From Gemmatimonadaceae bacterium (GTDB lineage Bacteria > Gemmatimonadota > Gemmatimonadetes > Gemmatimonadales > Gemmatimonadaceae), in the NCBI GenBank assembly GCA_025451425.1, contig JANWKK010000297.1, forward strand, positions 1 through 10,592: a stretch of 10,592 nucleotides of DNA. The letters run 5' to 3'. The position numbers and the translations under genes were made by a program. Positions 1 through 7,049 of this stretch are shown here, one piece after another (the first letter of the stretch is position 1; every line of letters begins with the position of its first letter). The notes under the pieces were generated by a model. The model saw only the letters and a program-made list of their open reading frames with translations. It ran no database searches and had not been told where the DNA came from.

Positions 1-1
1 C

Positions 2-781
2 TTCGTGTGCGATCGCGTCACCGGCTTCGCACTCGAGGGGGGCCAGGTTCGCCGCGTCCGTCTCGTTTCGGGTTCCTCTATTGTCACGGAACGCGTCGCG
101 CTCGCCGCGGGCCCTGGCCTGCCGGAGCTCGTGCGCCTTCTCGGCGTCGATCTCCCGCTGTTTCACGAGCTGCACGCGAAGGTGACGCTGCGTGACACTC
201 GAGGCGTCGTCGCGCGTAACCTGCCCTTTCTGATCTGGAGCGATCCCGTCGTTGTGCCGTGGAACGACGCCGAACGCGTCGAGATGATGCATAACGAGAA
301 CGCGCTGCGGTTGCTATCGCCGTTCCCCGGCGGCGTGCACGTTCGGCCGATAGACGGTCCGCATGGCGATGAGCTGTCTCTCATTTGGACATACGACATC
401 GCGCCGCGCTCGTACTCGTGGCCACCGCGATTCGATCCGAGTTACGGCGAGGTCGCGATTCGTGGCAGCGCTCGGATGATGCCTGGGATGTCGGCCTATT
501 TCGGAATGGCGTCGCAAGCGCTCGTCGATGGCGGTTACTACTGCAAGACAAGCGAGAATCGGCCGCTCGTCGGCCCACTCGGCGTCGATGGCGCATATGT
601 GTTAGGCGCGCTGTCCGGATTCGGCATCATGGCATCGCACGCCGGCGCCGATCTTCTCGCGGCGCATCTGACCGGTGGCACGTTGCCGGAATACGCGAAG
701 TGGTTTCTCCCGTCCCGCTACGAGGACCCGAGCTATTGCGCCGAGGTCGAGAAGTGGGGTGCGCAGGTCGGCCAACTCTGA
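2..781 (+). CDS. FAD-dependent oxidoreductase (DAO-like), C-terminal part, 5' end outside window
   Basis: The frame is already open at base 2 and the first possible start (GTG at 5) lies in mid-domain, so this is the C-terminal ~259 residues of a longer protein; the N-terminal GxGxxG dinucleotide-binding motif is missing because the window starts here. Visible features fit the D-amino-acid/glycine/sarcosine oxidase fold: a beta strand ending in 'VALAAGPGLPEL' (usual 'vVlAaGpw'), the substrate-domain start 'PLFHELHAKVTL', then 'GGYYCKTSENRPLVGPLG' and the closing FAD-binding segment 'GAYVLGALSGFGIMASHAGA' about 55 residues before the stop. Such enzymes oxidise amines or amino acids using FAD, usually in the cytoplasm; the substrate cannot be read from this part. 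It ends at TGA 779-781 and the next gene starts 191 bp later, so no operon link is evident. The superfamily is fairly certain; the subfamily is unknown. Confidence 0.85.
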   Translation, partial: FVCDRVTGFALEGGQVRRVRLVSGSSIVTERVALAAGPGLPELVRLLGVDLPLFHELHAKVTLRDTRGVVARNLPFLIWSDPVVVPWNDAERVEMMHNENALRLLSPFPGGVHVRPIDGPHGDELSLIWTYDIAPRSYSWPPRFDPSYGEVAIRGSARMMPGMSAYFGMASQALVDGGYYCKTSENRPLVGPLGVDGAYVLGALSGFGIMASHAGADLLAAHLTGGTLPEYAKWFLPSRYEDPSYCAEVEKWGAQVGQL

Positions 782-835
782 TCTCTCGGGAAAAAGCGCA
801 ACTGGGGGAAGCGCATTTGCAGAAATTACGACTAC

Positions 836-866
836 CGACAGCGCGAAGGGCCGAAGAGCCCTGTCG
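836..866. promoter_or_regulatory. Inverted repeat CGACAG-N19-CTGTCG upstream of padR-like gene
   Basis: CGACAG at 836-841 faces CTGTCG at 861-866. It is the more distal of two copies of this arrangement in the padR leader (the other is at 886-912). It may be a regulator-binding site. Six-base arms alone are weak, but four copies of one hexamer within 77 bp support it. Confidence 0.35.
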
Positions 867-885
867 TCCCACTCCTCTTGACTTT

Positions 886-912
886 CGACAGGACGCCTTT
901 GACCTTCTGTCG
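886..912. promoter_or_regulatory. Inverted repeat CGACAG-N15-CTGTCG enclosing a -35-like TTGACC
   Basis: CGACAG (886-891) faces CTGTCG (907-912). The symmetry extends to TTTCGACAG against CTGTCGGAAA if one G is bulged. A -35-like TTGACC lies between the arms at 899-904, and another, TTGACT, just upstream at 878-883. No good -10 sits at the right distance from either, so the promoter itself is uncertain. The placement suits an operator for the PadR-type regulator encoded at 973, since many PadR proteins repress their own operon. Confidence 0.4.
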
Positions 913-917
913 GAAAC

Positions 918-940
918 CTAGAGAAGCTGCTGGTCTCTAG
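918..940. promoter_or_regulatory. Perfect 7-bp inverted repeat CTAGAGA-N9-TCTCTAG, candidate PadR operator or leader hairpin
   Basis: CTAGAGA (918-924) is exactly complementary to TCTCTAG (934-940) with a 9-base spacer, ending 32 bp before the padR start. Arm centres are 16 bp apart, compatible with a dimeric winged-helix protein binding one face of the DNA. The same sequence could also fold as an RNA hairpin in the leader. The symmetry is seen directly; the operator role is inferred. Confidence 0.4.
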
Positions 941-972
941 CTGCGAACGCTCTACTCTCTCCCCTCTGCCCC

Positions 973-1311
973 GTGCCTCCTGCGCCCTCCGCTGCTGACG
1001 TCCTTCGCGGCACTCTCGACCTTCTCGTTCTCAAAACCCTCACCCTCGCCCCGATGCACGGCTGGGGCGTCAGCCAGCGAATCCAGCAGTTCTCTCGCGG
1101 CGTCCTCGACGTCAATCAGGGCTCGCTTTACCCCGCTCTGCAGCGCCTCGAGCAGAAGGGCTGGATCGAAAGCGAGTGGCGAACGACGGAGAACAACCGC
1201 CGAGCGAAGTATTACAACCTCACGCGAGACGGTCGCCGTGCGGTGGGTGACGAAGCCGCAAGCTGGCGGCGTTACGTCGAGGCGGTCGAGCTCATTCTGC
1301 AGGTCAGCTGA
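973..1311 (+). CDS. PadR family transcriptional regulator
   Basis: A 112-residue DNA-binding regulator of the PadR family (winged helix-turn-helix), acting on DNA in the cytoplasm as a dimer. The family pattern is clear: 'LRGTLDLLVLKTLTLAPMHGWGVSQRI' is the first helix and helix-turn region (residues 11-37), 'VNQGSLYPALQRLEQKGWI' (47-65) is the recognition helix, and 'TTENNRRAKYYNLTRDGRRA' (71-90) is the wing and following helix. Length matches the short PadR class that precedes ADOP permeases. The start is GTG 973: an in-frame TAG at 919-921 excludes anything further upstream, and no other conventional start lies between. No Shine-Dalgarno is visible (pyrimidine-rich CTCTCCCCTCTGCCCC precedes the start). 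The permease follows after 12 bp, so the two form one unit; by family precedent the regulator probably represses itself and the permease. The inducing signal is unknown. Confidence 0.93.
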   Translation: MPPAPSAADVLRGTLDLLVLKTLTLAPMHGWGVSQRIQQFSRGVLDVNQGSLYPALQRLEQKGWIESEWRTTENNRRAKYYNLTRDGRRAVGDEAASWRRYVEAVELILQVS

Positions 1312-1315
1312 GGGG
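1310..1315 (+). promoter_or_regulatory. Shine-Dalgarno GAGGGG for the ADOP gene, overlapping the padR stop
   Basis: GAGGGG begins inside the padR-like stop codon (TGA 1309-1311) and ends 8 bases before ATG 1324. This supports that start and suggests translational coupling of regulator and permease. Confidence 0.7.
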
Positions 1316-1323
1316 TCGATTCA

Positions 1324-3981
1324 ATGGCAACCGTCAAAGGCATCCGCGCGCGCCTTCGCGCTCTCGTCCGCCGCGGCAGCGCCGAGCGTGAGCTCGACGA
1401 GGAGCTTCGATTCCACATCGAGATGGAAACCGAGAAGAATTTACGAGCCGGTATGACGCCAACCGAAGCGCGTCGTCGTGCGCTGCGCGACTTCGGCGGC
1501 GTCGAGCCGACGAAGGAAGCCCACCGCGACGTCCGTGGCCGCTGGCTCGAGGAGCTCACCGCCGATACTCGTTATGCGCTGCGGACATTGCGTCGTGCGC
1601 CGGTGCTTGCCGGTGCGGCGATTATCACGCTCGCCCTGGGAATCGGCGCGAACACGACCATCTTTTCGGCCGTCAACGCGGAGATTCTGAAACCGCTCCC
1701 CTTCGCCAATCCTGGTCGGCTCGTTATGCTCTGGGAGGAAAACCCGGAGAAGGGCTGGCATCAGGAAATCTGCGCTCCGGCGAACGCGTTCGATTGGAAG
1801 GATCAAGTGCGCGCATTTCAGGACGTCGCGTTGTATTTCGAGAACGCTGGACAATCGACGCTCACCGGCGAAGGCGCACCCGTGATTCTCAAGGCTGGCG
1901 GCGTCACCGGCAACTTCTTCGATCTGCTCGGCGTCCATATGCAGCTCGGGCGTGCGCTAACGCCTGACGAGACCTGGTCCGCCAGCGGCATCGCGCACGC
2001 CGTTGTGATCTCCGATCGCCTCTGGCGAGAGCGCTTCGGCGCCGATCCGCGTGTCGTTGGACGTAGTCTTCGCATCGATGGCAATCCGGTGGAGATCGTC
2101 GGTGTTGCGCCCGCGGGATTCAGCTTTCCCGTCGAGGGCGTGGATTTCTGGCAGCCAATGGCGTGGAAGCCAGCGTTCCGCGGGCAGATCTCCTTCCGAC
2201 GCGCACACTTCGTACGCGCGATTGCGCGTCTCGCTCCCGGTGCCTCCTTGGAGACCGCAGACGCGCAGCTTCAGACAGTCGCGAATCGTCTCAAGGCCCA
2301 GTATCCCGAAACGAACAAATACATGGGCGCCGGCCTCACGCCTCTCCACCGCTTCCTCGTCGGCGACACGCAGCTACCACTGCTCGTGTTGCTCGCGTCC
2401 GTCGCGCTGCTGCTCCTCATCGCTTGCGCGAACGTCGGCAACTTGCTCCTCGTTCGCGCCGTCGGGCGAGCGCGCGAAGCAGCGCTCCGCCTAACGCTTG
2501 GCGCTGGTCGTCGGCGCCTTGCGAAGCAGGCACTCACGGAGAGCCTCGTTCTTTCGGTGCTCGGCGGCATCGCCGGCGTCGCACTCGGCGTCTTCGGAAT
2601 CCGAATTCTCGAGGCACTTCTTCCGGCGGGCATGCTGCGCTCATCACACTTCGTGGTGGACTGGACAGTGCTCGGCTACGTGCTCCTCATTGTGCTCGGG
2701 AGCGGCATTCTGTTCGGTACGGCGCCCGCATTTTGGATGGGCCGTCGCAGTCCGGCGGAATCGTTGAAGGAAGGAGGGCGCGGCGGTGACTCGCGCCGTA
2801 TGCGCCGCTGGACGGAGCTGCTCGTCGTCGGCGAAGTGGCCCTCGCCGTTGTTCTCACGTTAGGCGCCGGCCTGCTCGTCCGCAGCTTTCGCGAGCTCAT
2901 GGATGTCGATCCGGGCTTCGATCCGCGTGGCGTGCTCGCAACGCAAATCGCATTGTCCGGGGCGAAGTACGACTCCGCATCCCACCAGCGACTCTTCTTC
3001 GAGCAGCTCATCGAGCGTGTCAAGGCGCTCCCTGGCGTCGAAGGCGCCGCAGTCACGACGGTGCCTCCACTCGTTAATAGAGGCTACACGAGCGATTTCG
3101 TCGTCGCGGGACGGCCTGCTGGCGAGTACTACACCGAGATCACGCATCGCTCGGTGACTCCAGATTACTTCCGCGTCATGCACGTCCGGTTACTCCGCGG
3201 ACGCGTCATCACGGCAGCAGACAAGCAAGGGGCGTCGCCCGTGCTCGTCATCAACGAGCAGGTCGCGCAGAAATACTTCAAGGGCCAGGACCCCGTCGGC
3301 CAGCGCATTACTTTCGACAAGGCGCCTGAAAAGTCGTCGCAGTGGTCTACGATCATCGGTGTCGTCGCCGGCGAGCGCCAGCGAGACCTGTCGTCCGAGC
3401 CGCTGATCGAGGCGTACATCCCGTACGCGCAGGAAGTGGAGTCGGCGGTGTCCCTCATGACCCGTGCGGGCGGCGATCCAACCAGCGTCGCCCCAGCGAT
3501 CCGGCGGATCGTCGGCGAGATGGATCGTGACATCGCCATCACCGACGCACGATCGATGGAGGCGATACGCGCCGCGTCGCTCGCCCGTGAGCGTTTTCTC
3601 ATGGCGATGCTCGTCATTTTCGCCGGAGTCGGGTTGTTGCTGGCCGTGGTCGGAGTCTACGGCGTTCTCGCCCAGGTTGCGCGGCGCCGGACGCGCGAGA
3701 TGGGGATTCGCATTGCGCTTGGATCACCCATCGGTCAGGTGCGTTGGCTGGTCGTTAGGCACGGACTGGGGCTTGTGACCGCCGGCGTTGCCATCGGCAT
3801 AACGGTGGCGCTCGTCGCGATGCGTGGCCTCAGTGCGCTGCTGTATCACATCGCGCCCGCCGACCCGGTGACATTCATCACGATTCCAATGCTGCTTGCC
3901 GTCACCGGCGCCGCGGCGGCGTGGGTGCCGGCGTTGCAAGCGAGTCGCGCAGATCCTGCCGTGGCATTGCGCTCCGAGTAG
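1324..3981 (+). CDS. ADOP-type (duplicated orphan) ABC permease, MacB/FtsX-like
   Basis: An 885-residue inner-membrane protein made of two MacB/FtsX-type permease halves. Residues 1-90 form the cytoplasmic N-terminal extension typical of ADOP proteins ('ELDEELRFHIEMETEKNLRAG', 'ARRRALRDFGG', 'DTRYALRTLRRAP'). Half one has a membrane helix at about 94-118, a MacB-like periplasmic domain to about 345, then helices near 351-378, 403-432 and 448-470. Half two has a helix near 499-521, a second periplasmic domain, then helices near 757-784, 808-833 and 851-871. The cytoplasmic loop 'REMGIRIALGSPIGQVRWLVVRHG' and the C-terminal 'ASRADPAVALRSE' are characteristic. No ATPase domain is present and none is adjacent, hence 'orphan'. 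MacB-like proteins act mechanically on envelope or export processes; the substrate here cannot be inferred. The start is supported by GAGGGG at 8-base spacing. The frame is intact and of usual family length. Confidence 0.95.
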   Translation: MATVKGIRARLRALVRRGSAERELDEELRFHIEMETEKNLRAGMTPTEARRRALRDFGGVEPTKEAHRDVRGRWLEELTADTRYALRTLRRAPVLAGAAIITLALGIGANTTIFSAVNAEILKPLPFANPGRLVMLWEENPEKGWHQEICAPANAFDWKDQVRAFQDVALYFENAGQSTLTGEGAPVILKAGGVTGNFFDLLGVHMQLGRALTPDETWSASGIAHAVVISDRLWRERFGADPRVVGRSLRIDGNPVEIVGVAPAGFSFPVEGVDFWQPMAWKPAFRGQISFRRAHFVRAIARLAPGASLETADAQLQTVANRLKAQYPETNKYMGAGLTPLHRFLVGDTQLPLLVLLASVALLLLIACANVGNLLLVRAVGRAREAALRLTLGAGRRRLAKQALTESLVLSVLGGIAGVALGVFGIRILEALLPAGMLRSSHFVVDWTVLGYVLLIVLGSGILFGTAPAFWMGRRSPAESLKEGGRGGDSRRMRRWTELLVVGEVALAVVLTLGAGLLVRSFRELMDVDPGFDPRGVLATQIALSGAKYDSASHQRLFFEQLIERVKALPGVEGAAVTTVPPLVNRGYTSDFVVAGRPAGEYYTEITHRSVTPDYFRVMHVRLLRGRVITAADKQGASPVLVINEQVAQKYFKGQDPVGQRITFDKAPEKSSQWSTIIGVVAGERQRDLSSEPLIEAYIPYAQEVESAVSLMTRAGGDPTSVAPAIRRIVGEMDRDIAITDARSMEAIRAASLARERFLMAMLVIFAGVGLLLAVVGVYGVLAQVARRRTREMGIRIALGSPIGQVRWLVVRHGLGLVTAGVAIGITVALVAMRGLSALLYHIAPADPVTFITIPMLLAVTGAAAAWVPALQASRADPAVALRSE

Positions 3982-3985
3982 CGTA

Positions 3986-4024
3986 CGAACTCGAACTAAC
4001 GCATTGAGATTGTCTCGAACTCGA
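3986..4024. repeat. Direct repeat CGAACTCGA, two copies 30 bp apart
   Basis: CGAACTCGA occurs at 3986-3994 and 4016-4024, just after the ADOP stop; the second copy runs into the hairpin at 4022. The copies are exact but short, and no function is assigned. Confidence 0.3.
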
Positions 4025-4041
4025 GGCAGCCTCGGCGTTTT
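4022..4041 (+). terminator. Possible intrinsic terminator after the padR-ADOP unit
   Basis: CGAGG-CAG-CCTCG (4022-4034) can form a 5-bp GC-rich stem with a 3-base loop, followed after GCG by TTTT (4038-4041). It lies 40 bp past the ADOP stop, where a terminator is expected. The stem and T-tract are short, so it is only a moderate candidate. Confidence 0.4.
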
Positions 4042-4105
4042 GCTCCCAGTGGAACGACTCTTTCATTGGCGTGCGCGTGCTGACGGCGACTTTCTCACGC
4101 ACGCA

Positions 4106-4417
4106 ATGACGCATAGAAAGATCAAGGACGGGGACGGAAAATCGTGGGATGTCTGGGAGGTTTATCCTGCGGTGGTCGAGCGGCGCATGAGCGGGGAATA
4201 CCCCGCAGTCCAGCCGCGTGACGCAGTTACAACAGAGCGCCGCGAAGTTCGTCTCCTCGTACCATCCGCGCTGCAACAAGGATGGCTCGCATTTCAGACC
4301 GGCGATGAGCGCCGTCGCCTCGCGCCTATTCCCCAAAACTGGACCGCGCTGGACGACGACGCGCTCCTCGCGCTCCTTTGTCAGGCAGATCGGCTCAGCG
4401 ACGGCACGTCGAAGTAA
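4106..4417 (+). CDS. Conserved-type small hypothetical protein (103 aa)
   Basis: A 103-residue soluble protein with no signal peptide or membrane segment. It starts 'MTHRKIKDGDGKSWDVWEV', and its C-terminal half contains 'LQQGWLAFQTGDERRRLAPIPQNW' (about 57-80), followed by an acidic-leucine helix 'DDDALLALLCQADRL'. I recognise this layout (short beta-rich start with W-x-V-W-E-V, then GWLAF.. ERRRLAPIP..W) from unnamed proteins of Gemmatimonadota-like genomes, from memory and without a database check; I know no function. ATG 4106 was chosen because the protein-like pattern begins there. The frame is open upstream into the ADOP gene, but that extension is low-complexity and reads through coding sequence of another frame. 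No Shine-Dalgarno is visible. The stop is 3 bp from the stop of the opposing barrel gene. Confidence 0.72.
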   Translation: MTHRKIKDGDGKSWDVWEVYPAVVERRMSGEYPAVQPRDAVTTERREVRLLVPSALQQGWLAFQTGDERRRLAPIPQNWTALDDDALLALLCQADRLSDGTSK

Positions 4418-4420
4418 CGA

Positions 4421-6934
4421 TCAGAACGGGGCTTCTACGTACGTGTCGACACGCCAGCGCTTCTGCGGATACAGACCGCGCGCGACGTCGAAGCGGAACA
4501 AGCCCTGCATGAAGGAGGCGCCGACGCCGACGCCGCTCATCGGACGCCCGATCTGATCCTTGTACAGCAACTCTCGATCGCCCGTCCAGCCGATGTCGCT
4601 GAACAACGACGGGCGAACTCCGCCAGCGTCGTACGCCAGCTCCGTGCGCGTGAACCAGTATGCGTTGCCGCTCTGCGCCGTGTCGGGACGCTGGCCGCGT
4701 ACGGTTTGCGCGCCGCCGAGGTACCACAAACGCTGCGTCGGCACCGTTCCTGCCGTCGTTCCGCCAGAAAGGGTTACCGCGCTGATCAAGTGCGACGGCA
4801 GTCCATGAGACAATGTGAGATCCGCCGCGCCGCGCGCATAACGATTCCACAGTGAATCGTTCTTCGAGAGCGCCATTGCCGCCTCGAGACGGATGTCCGT
4901 CAGGAGCTGGAATCCTCTCGGATCCCGACCGGCCGTGTGATTCACACGCAACCCGCTGCCGACGTATTGTTCGTTTTCGGCGACGATGTTTGGAATGAAC
5001 GAGGGGCCGAGCGAGAAGTCCGTCTTCTGCTTCGCCGTGCGCTCGTTCTCGAAGAACAGCCGCCAGTCGATGTGTGCTCCGTCGCTCCGCGGATCACGCG
5101 TGCGCGTCAGCTCGACGCCGGTCGAGCGGTAATAGAAGCCCTCGTCCCGTCCGAAGAGCAGCGCCGACACGGAGCTGCCGAAGGAAAGCGGATTGCCCCA
5201 ATCGTTCGCGGCGACGAGTCGATTGTAGCCCGTGAGCGCGTACGTCTTCTCGAGATTCGTTCGCTCGACGGTCAATTCGACGTTAGGCTCGAAATCGGCG
5301 AAGCCGATACGGCCGACGGCGCGCGCATTGTAGCCTCCCCCGAGCTGCTGCTCGGCCTCCCCACCAACCGAAAACCCTTCGACACGATTGTATCGCATGT
5401 ATTCCGAGCCCCACCGCAATGTGGGCGGGGGCAGATGGCCCGTTCCGAGAAGGAATGGCGGCTGCGCGCCCAGCGACAGTGCCTCGGCAATTAGTGCGTC
5501 TCGCTCCTTGGCGCCGAACACCTCCTCTCCTGCGTCGAAGATCGAGCCGGGCAGGTCGGGTGAATTCGCGAGCTTCTTGATGTCGCATGGCACGCGATAG
5601 GCCGTCTGCAGCTGCACGCCGTCCCGCCATCCCTCGGTGTGCCTCATGATCCTGTACTCGCTCGTGTCGCACTCGCTCGGCGGCGCCTTGAGAAGGCCTT
5701 CCCTGATGGAGTCTCGTCGCGCATGCCGCAACACTCGCAGCGAATCGCGCATGTGATTCGCGACCGAATCTGGAAGGGTGTCTAATCGCAGCTGGCTTGC
5801 GACGACGACCGGTCCCGGTAGCGAGTCGCGCCCGTTCACCGATGAATACTTGAAGCTTTGCTCCATCTTGAACGGCACGCGCATGAAGGAGACCTGCGCG
5901 CCGCCTTCGGCAGCCCGTAGCCGCGGCAGCCAGAACCGTCCCTCATACAATCCGTACTCAATGGCGACGGCGCTGATCTGCGCATGCATCGGCGAGATCA
6001 TCGGCATCACCCACTTTGGTACGTCATCCTGCGCGTGGGGGTCGTCCTGCTTTGCGACCTCCCAGATATCGAGCGGCGCCGCGAACCGATACGCCGCGCG
6101 GACGAGCTGTCCACTCTTCGTGTCGAACCACAGCGAGCCGACGACCAGATTCCATTTGGGCTCACGCGGCCGAACGCGGAGCTCACGCAGCTTGATGGTT
6201 GATTTGTCTGGGAGACGAATATCGATGGAGTCGCCGCTTTCGTACTGGTAGTACGCCTCGGATCCACGGGCGAGGGGGTGAACAAACTCACGCTCGTCGA
6301 CGCTCGATCGCGCCGAACCAGTCCCGATCCAGAGCGCCTCGTACCCTGGGTAATAGGGAATGGCCGCCATGTCGGCCTCTTCGGCCATGTCTTGCTGGGC
6401 TTCCTCCTGGGCCTCCGCTGGCGCGATCGGGATCGCGGTTCGCTGGCCTTTGACGTCGATCCAGGCACCTATCCCGCGCTGCCACCGGACGCGCGAAACA
6501 TTCTCCGTCCGGAAAATCAGACGGTCTCGCCCGATTCTCGAGAAGCCCATTCCTGCGGAAATGCGTTGATATGCCGTCGCGTCGTAGCTGAGAAGGGCCG
6601 AGTCCTGCAACATGCGCGAGACGCGCGCTCGCTCGAGAAGTTCTTTTGCTGTTGGGTCCCGAAAAGCTGTCGCAAGAACCTTCGCCGTGACCGGAAGCCG
6701 CCGAGAGTAGCTATGTCGTCTGCGTCGCTGCTCGCCCACGATCGCCGAATCGGTGCTGTCCTTCACTACCGTGATCGTGTCGCCTCGCCGAATCGGACCG
6801 CTGCCGATGCTGATCGATAGCGACGCCCCCTTCGTGCTGTCCTTCTTGGTGCTGTCCTTCTTTTGGGCGTCTGCCTGGGCCTGAGCCTGGAGGGCGACGG
6901 AGCAGGCGACGATCGCGGCGAGAAGGATTGACAT
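4421..6934 (-). CDS. Omp85/BamA-superfamily-like outer-membrane beta-barrel protein with long N-terminal domain
   Basis: An 837-residue secreted protein ending in a barrel. Residues 1-19 are a hydrophobic signal sequence with likely cleavage after 'ALQAQA' or 'AQA'. A charged linker with the duplicated pentapeptide KKDST follows (25-34). Residues ~80-360 form a beta-rich soluble domain containing an acidic insert ('EAQEEAQQDMAEEADMA', 174-190) and 'GSLWFDTKSGQLVRAAYRF' (266-284). From ~505 ('RYNRVEGFSVGG', 514-525) to the end, alternating strands such as 'YNARAVGRIGFADFEPNVEL' look like a barrel. 'LWYLGGAQTVRGQRP' (736-750) matches the Omp85 loop-6 'GG..tvRG' motif, and the final residue is Phe, as in many outer-membrane proteins. 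POTRA repeats are not obvious, so an assembly or secretion role is unproven; DUF5686-like barrels are an alternative. The signal lacks an N-terminal Lys/Arg and no Shine-Dalgarno precedes ATG 6934, yet an in-frame TAA upstream leaves no other ATG, GTG or TTG. Confidence 0.8.
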   Translation of the reverse strand: MSILLAAIVACSVALQAQAQADAQKKDSTKKDSTKGASLSISIGSGPIRRGDTITVVKDSTDSAIVGEQRRRRHSYSRRLPVTAKVLATAFRDPTAKELLERARVSRMLQDSALLSYDATAYQRISAGMGFSRIGRDRLIFRTENVSRVRWQRGIGAWIDVKGQRTAIPIAPAEAQEEAQQDMAEEADMAAIPYYPGYEALWIGTGSARSSVDEREFVHPLARGSEAYYQYESGDSIDIRLPDKSTIKLRELRVRPREPKWNLVVGSLWFDTKSGQLVRAAYRFAAPLDIWEVAKQDDPHAQDDVPKWVMPMISPMHAQISAVAIEYGLYEGRFWLPRLRAAEGGAQVSFMRVPFKMEQSFKYSSVNGRDSLPGPVVVASQLRLDTLPDSVANHMRDSLRVLRHARRDSIREGLLKAPPSECDTSEYRIMRHTEGWRDGVQLQTAYRVPCDIKKLANSPDLPGSIFDAGEEVFGAKERDALIAEALSLGAQPPFLLGTGHLPPPTLRWGSEYMRYNRVEGFSVGGEAEQQLGGGYNARAVGRIGFADFEPNVELTVERTNLEKTYALTGYNRLVAANDWGNPLSFGSSVSALLFGRDEGFYYRSTGVELTRTRDPRSDGAHIDWRLFFENERTAKQKTDFSLGPSFIPNIVAENEQYVGSGLRVNHTAGRDPRGFQLLTDIRLEAAMALSKNDSLWNRYARGAADLTLSHGLPSHLISAVTLSGGTTAGTVPTQRLWYLGGAQTVRGQRPDTAQSGNAYWFTRTELAYDAGGVRPSLFSDIGWTGDRELLYKDQIGRPMSGVGVGASFMQGLFRFDVARGLYPQKRWRVDTYVEAPF
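6834..6863 (-). repeat. 15-bp tandem duplication encoding KKDST twice
   Basis: Two adjacent 15-bp units differing at the last base (GTGCTGTCCTTCTTG and GTGCTGTCCTTCTTT on the plus strand) lie within the barrel gene just after its signal peptide and encode the linker KKDSTKKDST. The frame is preserved. It is a short in-frame duplication in a disordered, surface-type linker. Confidence 0.75.
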
Positions 6935-6945
6935 AAGCGGCGCGG

Positions 6946-7022
6946 GGGTGGGAGCAACGACTGGGCGTACGACCTGGCCCGACGCTGGGTTTCGTTAGTA
7001 TCTAGACGCCTTACTCCCACCC
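6946..7022. repeat. 9-bp inverted repeat flanking the leader of the barrel gene
   Basis: GGGTGGGAG (6946-6954) is exactly complementary to CTCCCACCC (7014-7022), 59 bp apart, in the sequence just upstream of the barrel gene. In a transcript it could draw the 5' leader into a closed domain next to the start codon, which has no Shine-Dalgarno. Both arms are pure G/C-rich purine or pyrimidine tracts, so chance is a real possibility. Confidence 0.3.
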
Positions 7023-7049
7023 GCTCACGCGCGTCCTGTTCCAACCGGT

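Noticed and set aside
796..814. Terminator after the FAD oxidoreductase (GCGC...GCGC near an A-tract)
   Set aside because: The stem is only 4 bp; the A-tract would serve only the minus strand, where no gene ends.
385..921. 178-codon open frame on the plus strand
   Set aside because: It overlaps the FAD oxidoreductase in another frame, is extremely rich in Arg and Ser, and shows no family pattern; typical shadow of GC-rich coding DNA.
2163..2789. 208-codon open frame inside the permease gene
   Set aside because: It lies wholly within the ADOP gene, with Arg/Ala/Ser-rich low-complexity translation and no motif.
3896..4105. Longer start for the 103-residue hypothetical protein, overlapping the ADOP end
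   Set aside because: The extension translates the ADOP 3' end in another frame and an untranslated gap containing a likely terminator; protein-like sequence begins only at ATG 4106.
6464..6488. Shared peptide RVRWQRG in the barrel protein and the VOC protein, with a 12-base shared stretch
   Set aside because: The match is too short, in unrelated folds with different flanks; coincidence in GC-rich DNA.
6278..6820. 180-codon plus-strand frame antisense to the barrel gene
   Set aside because: It lies fully antisense to an intact gene with clear protein features; its translation is Arg-rich without pattern.
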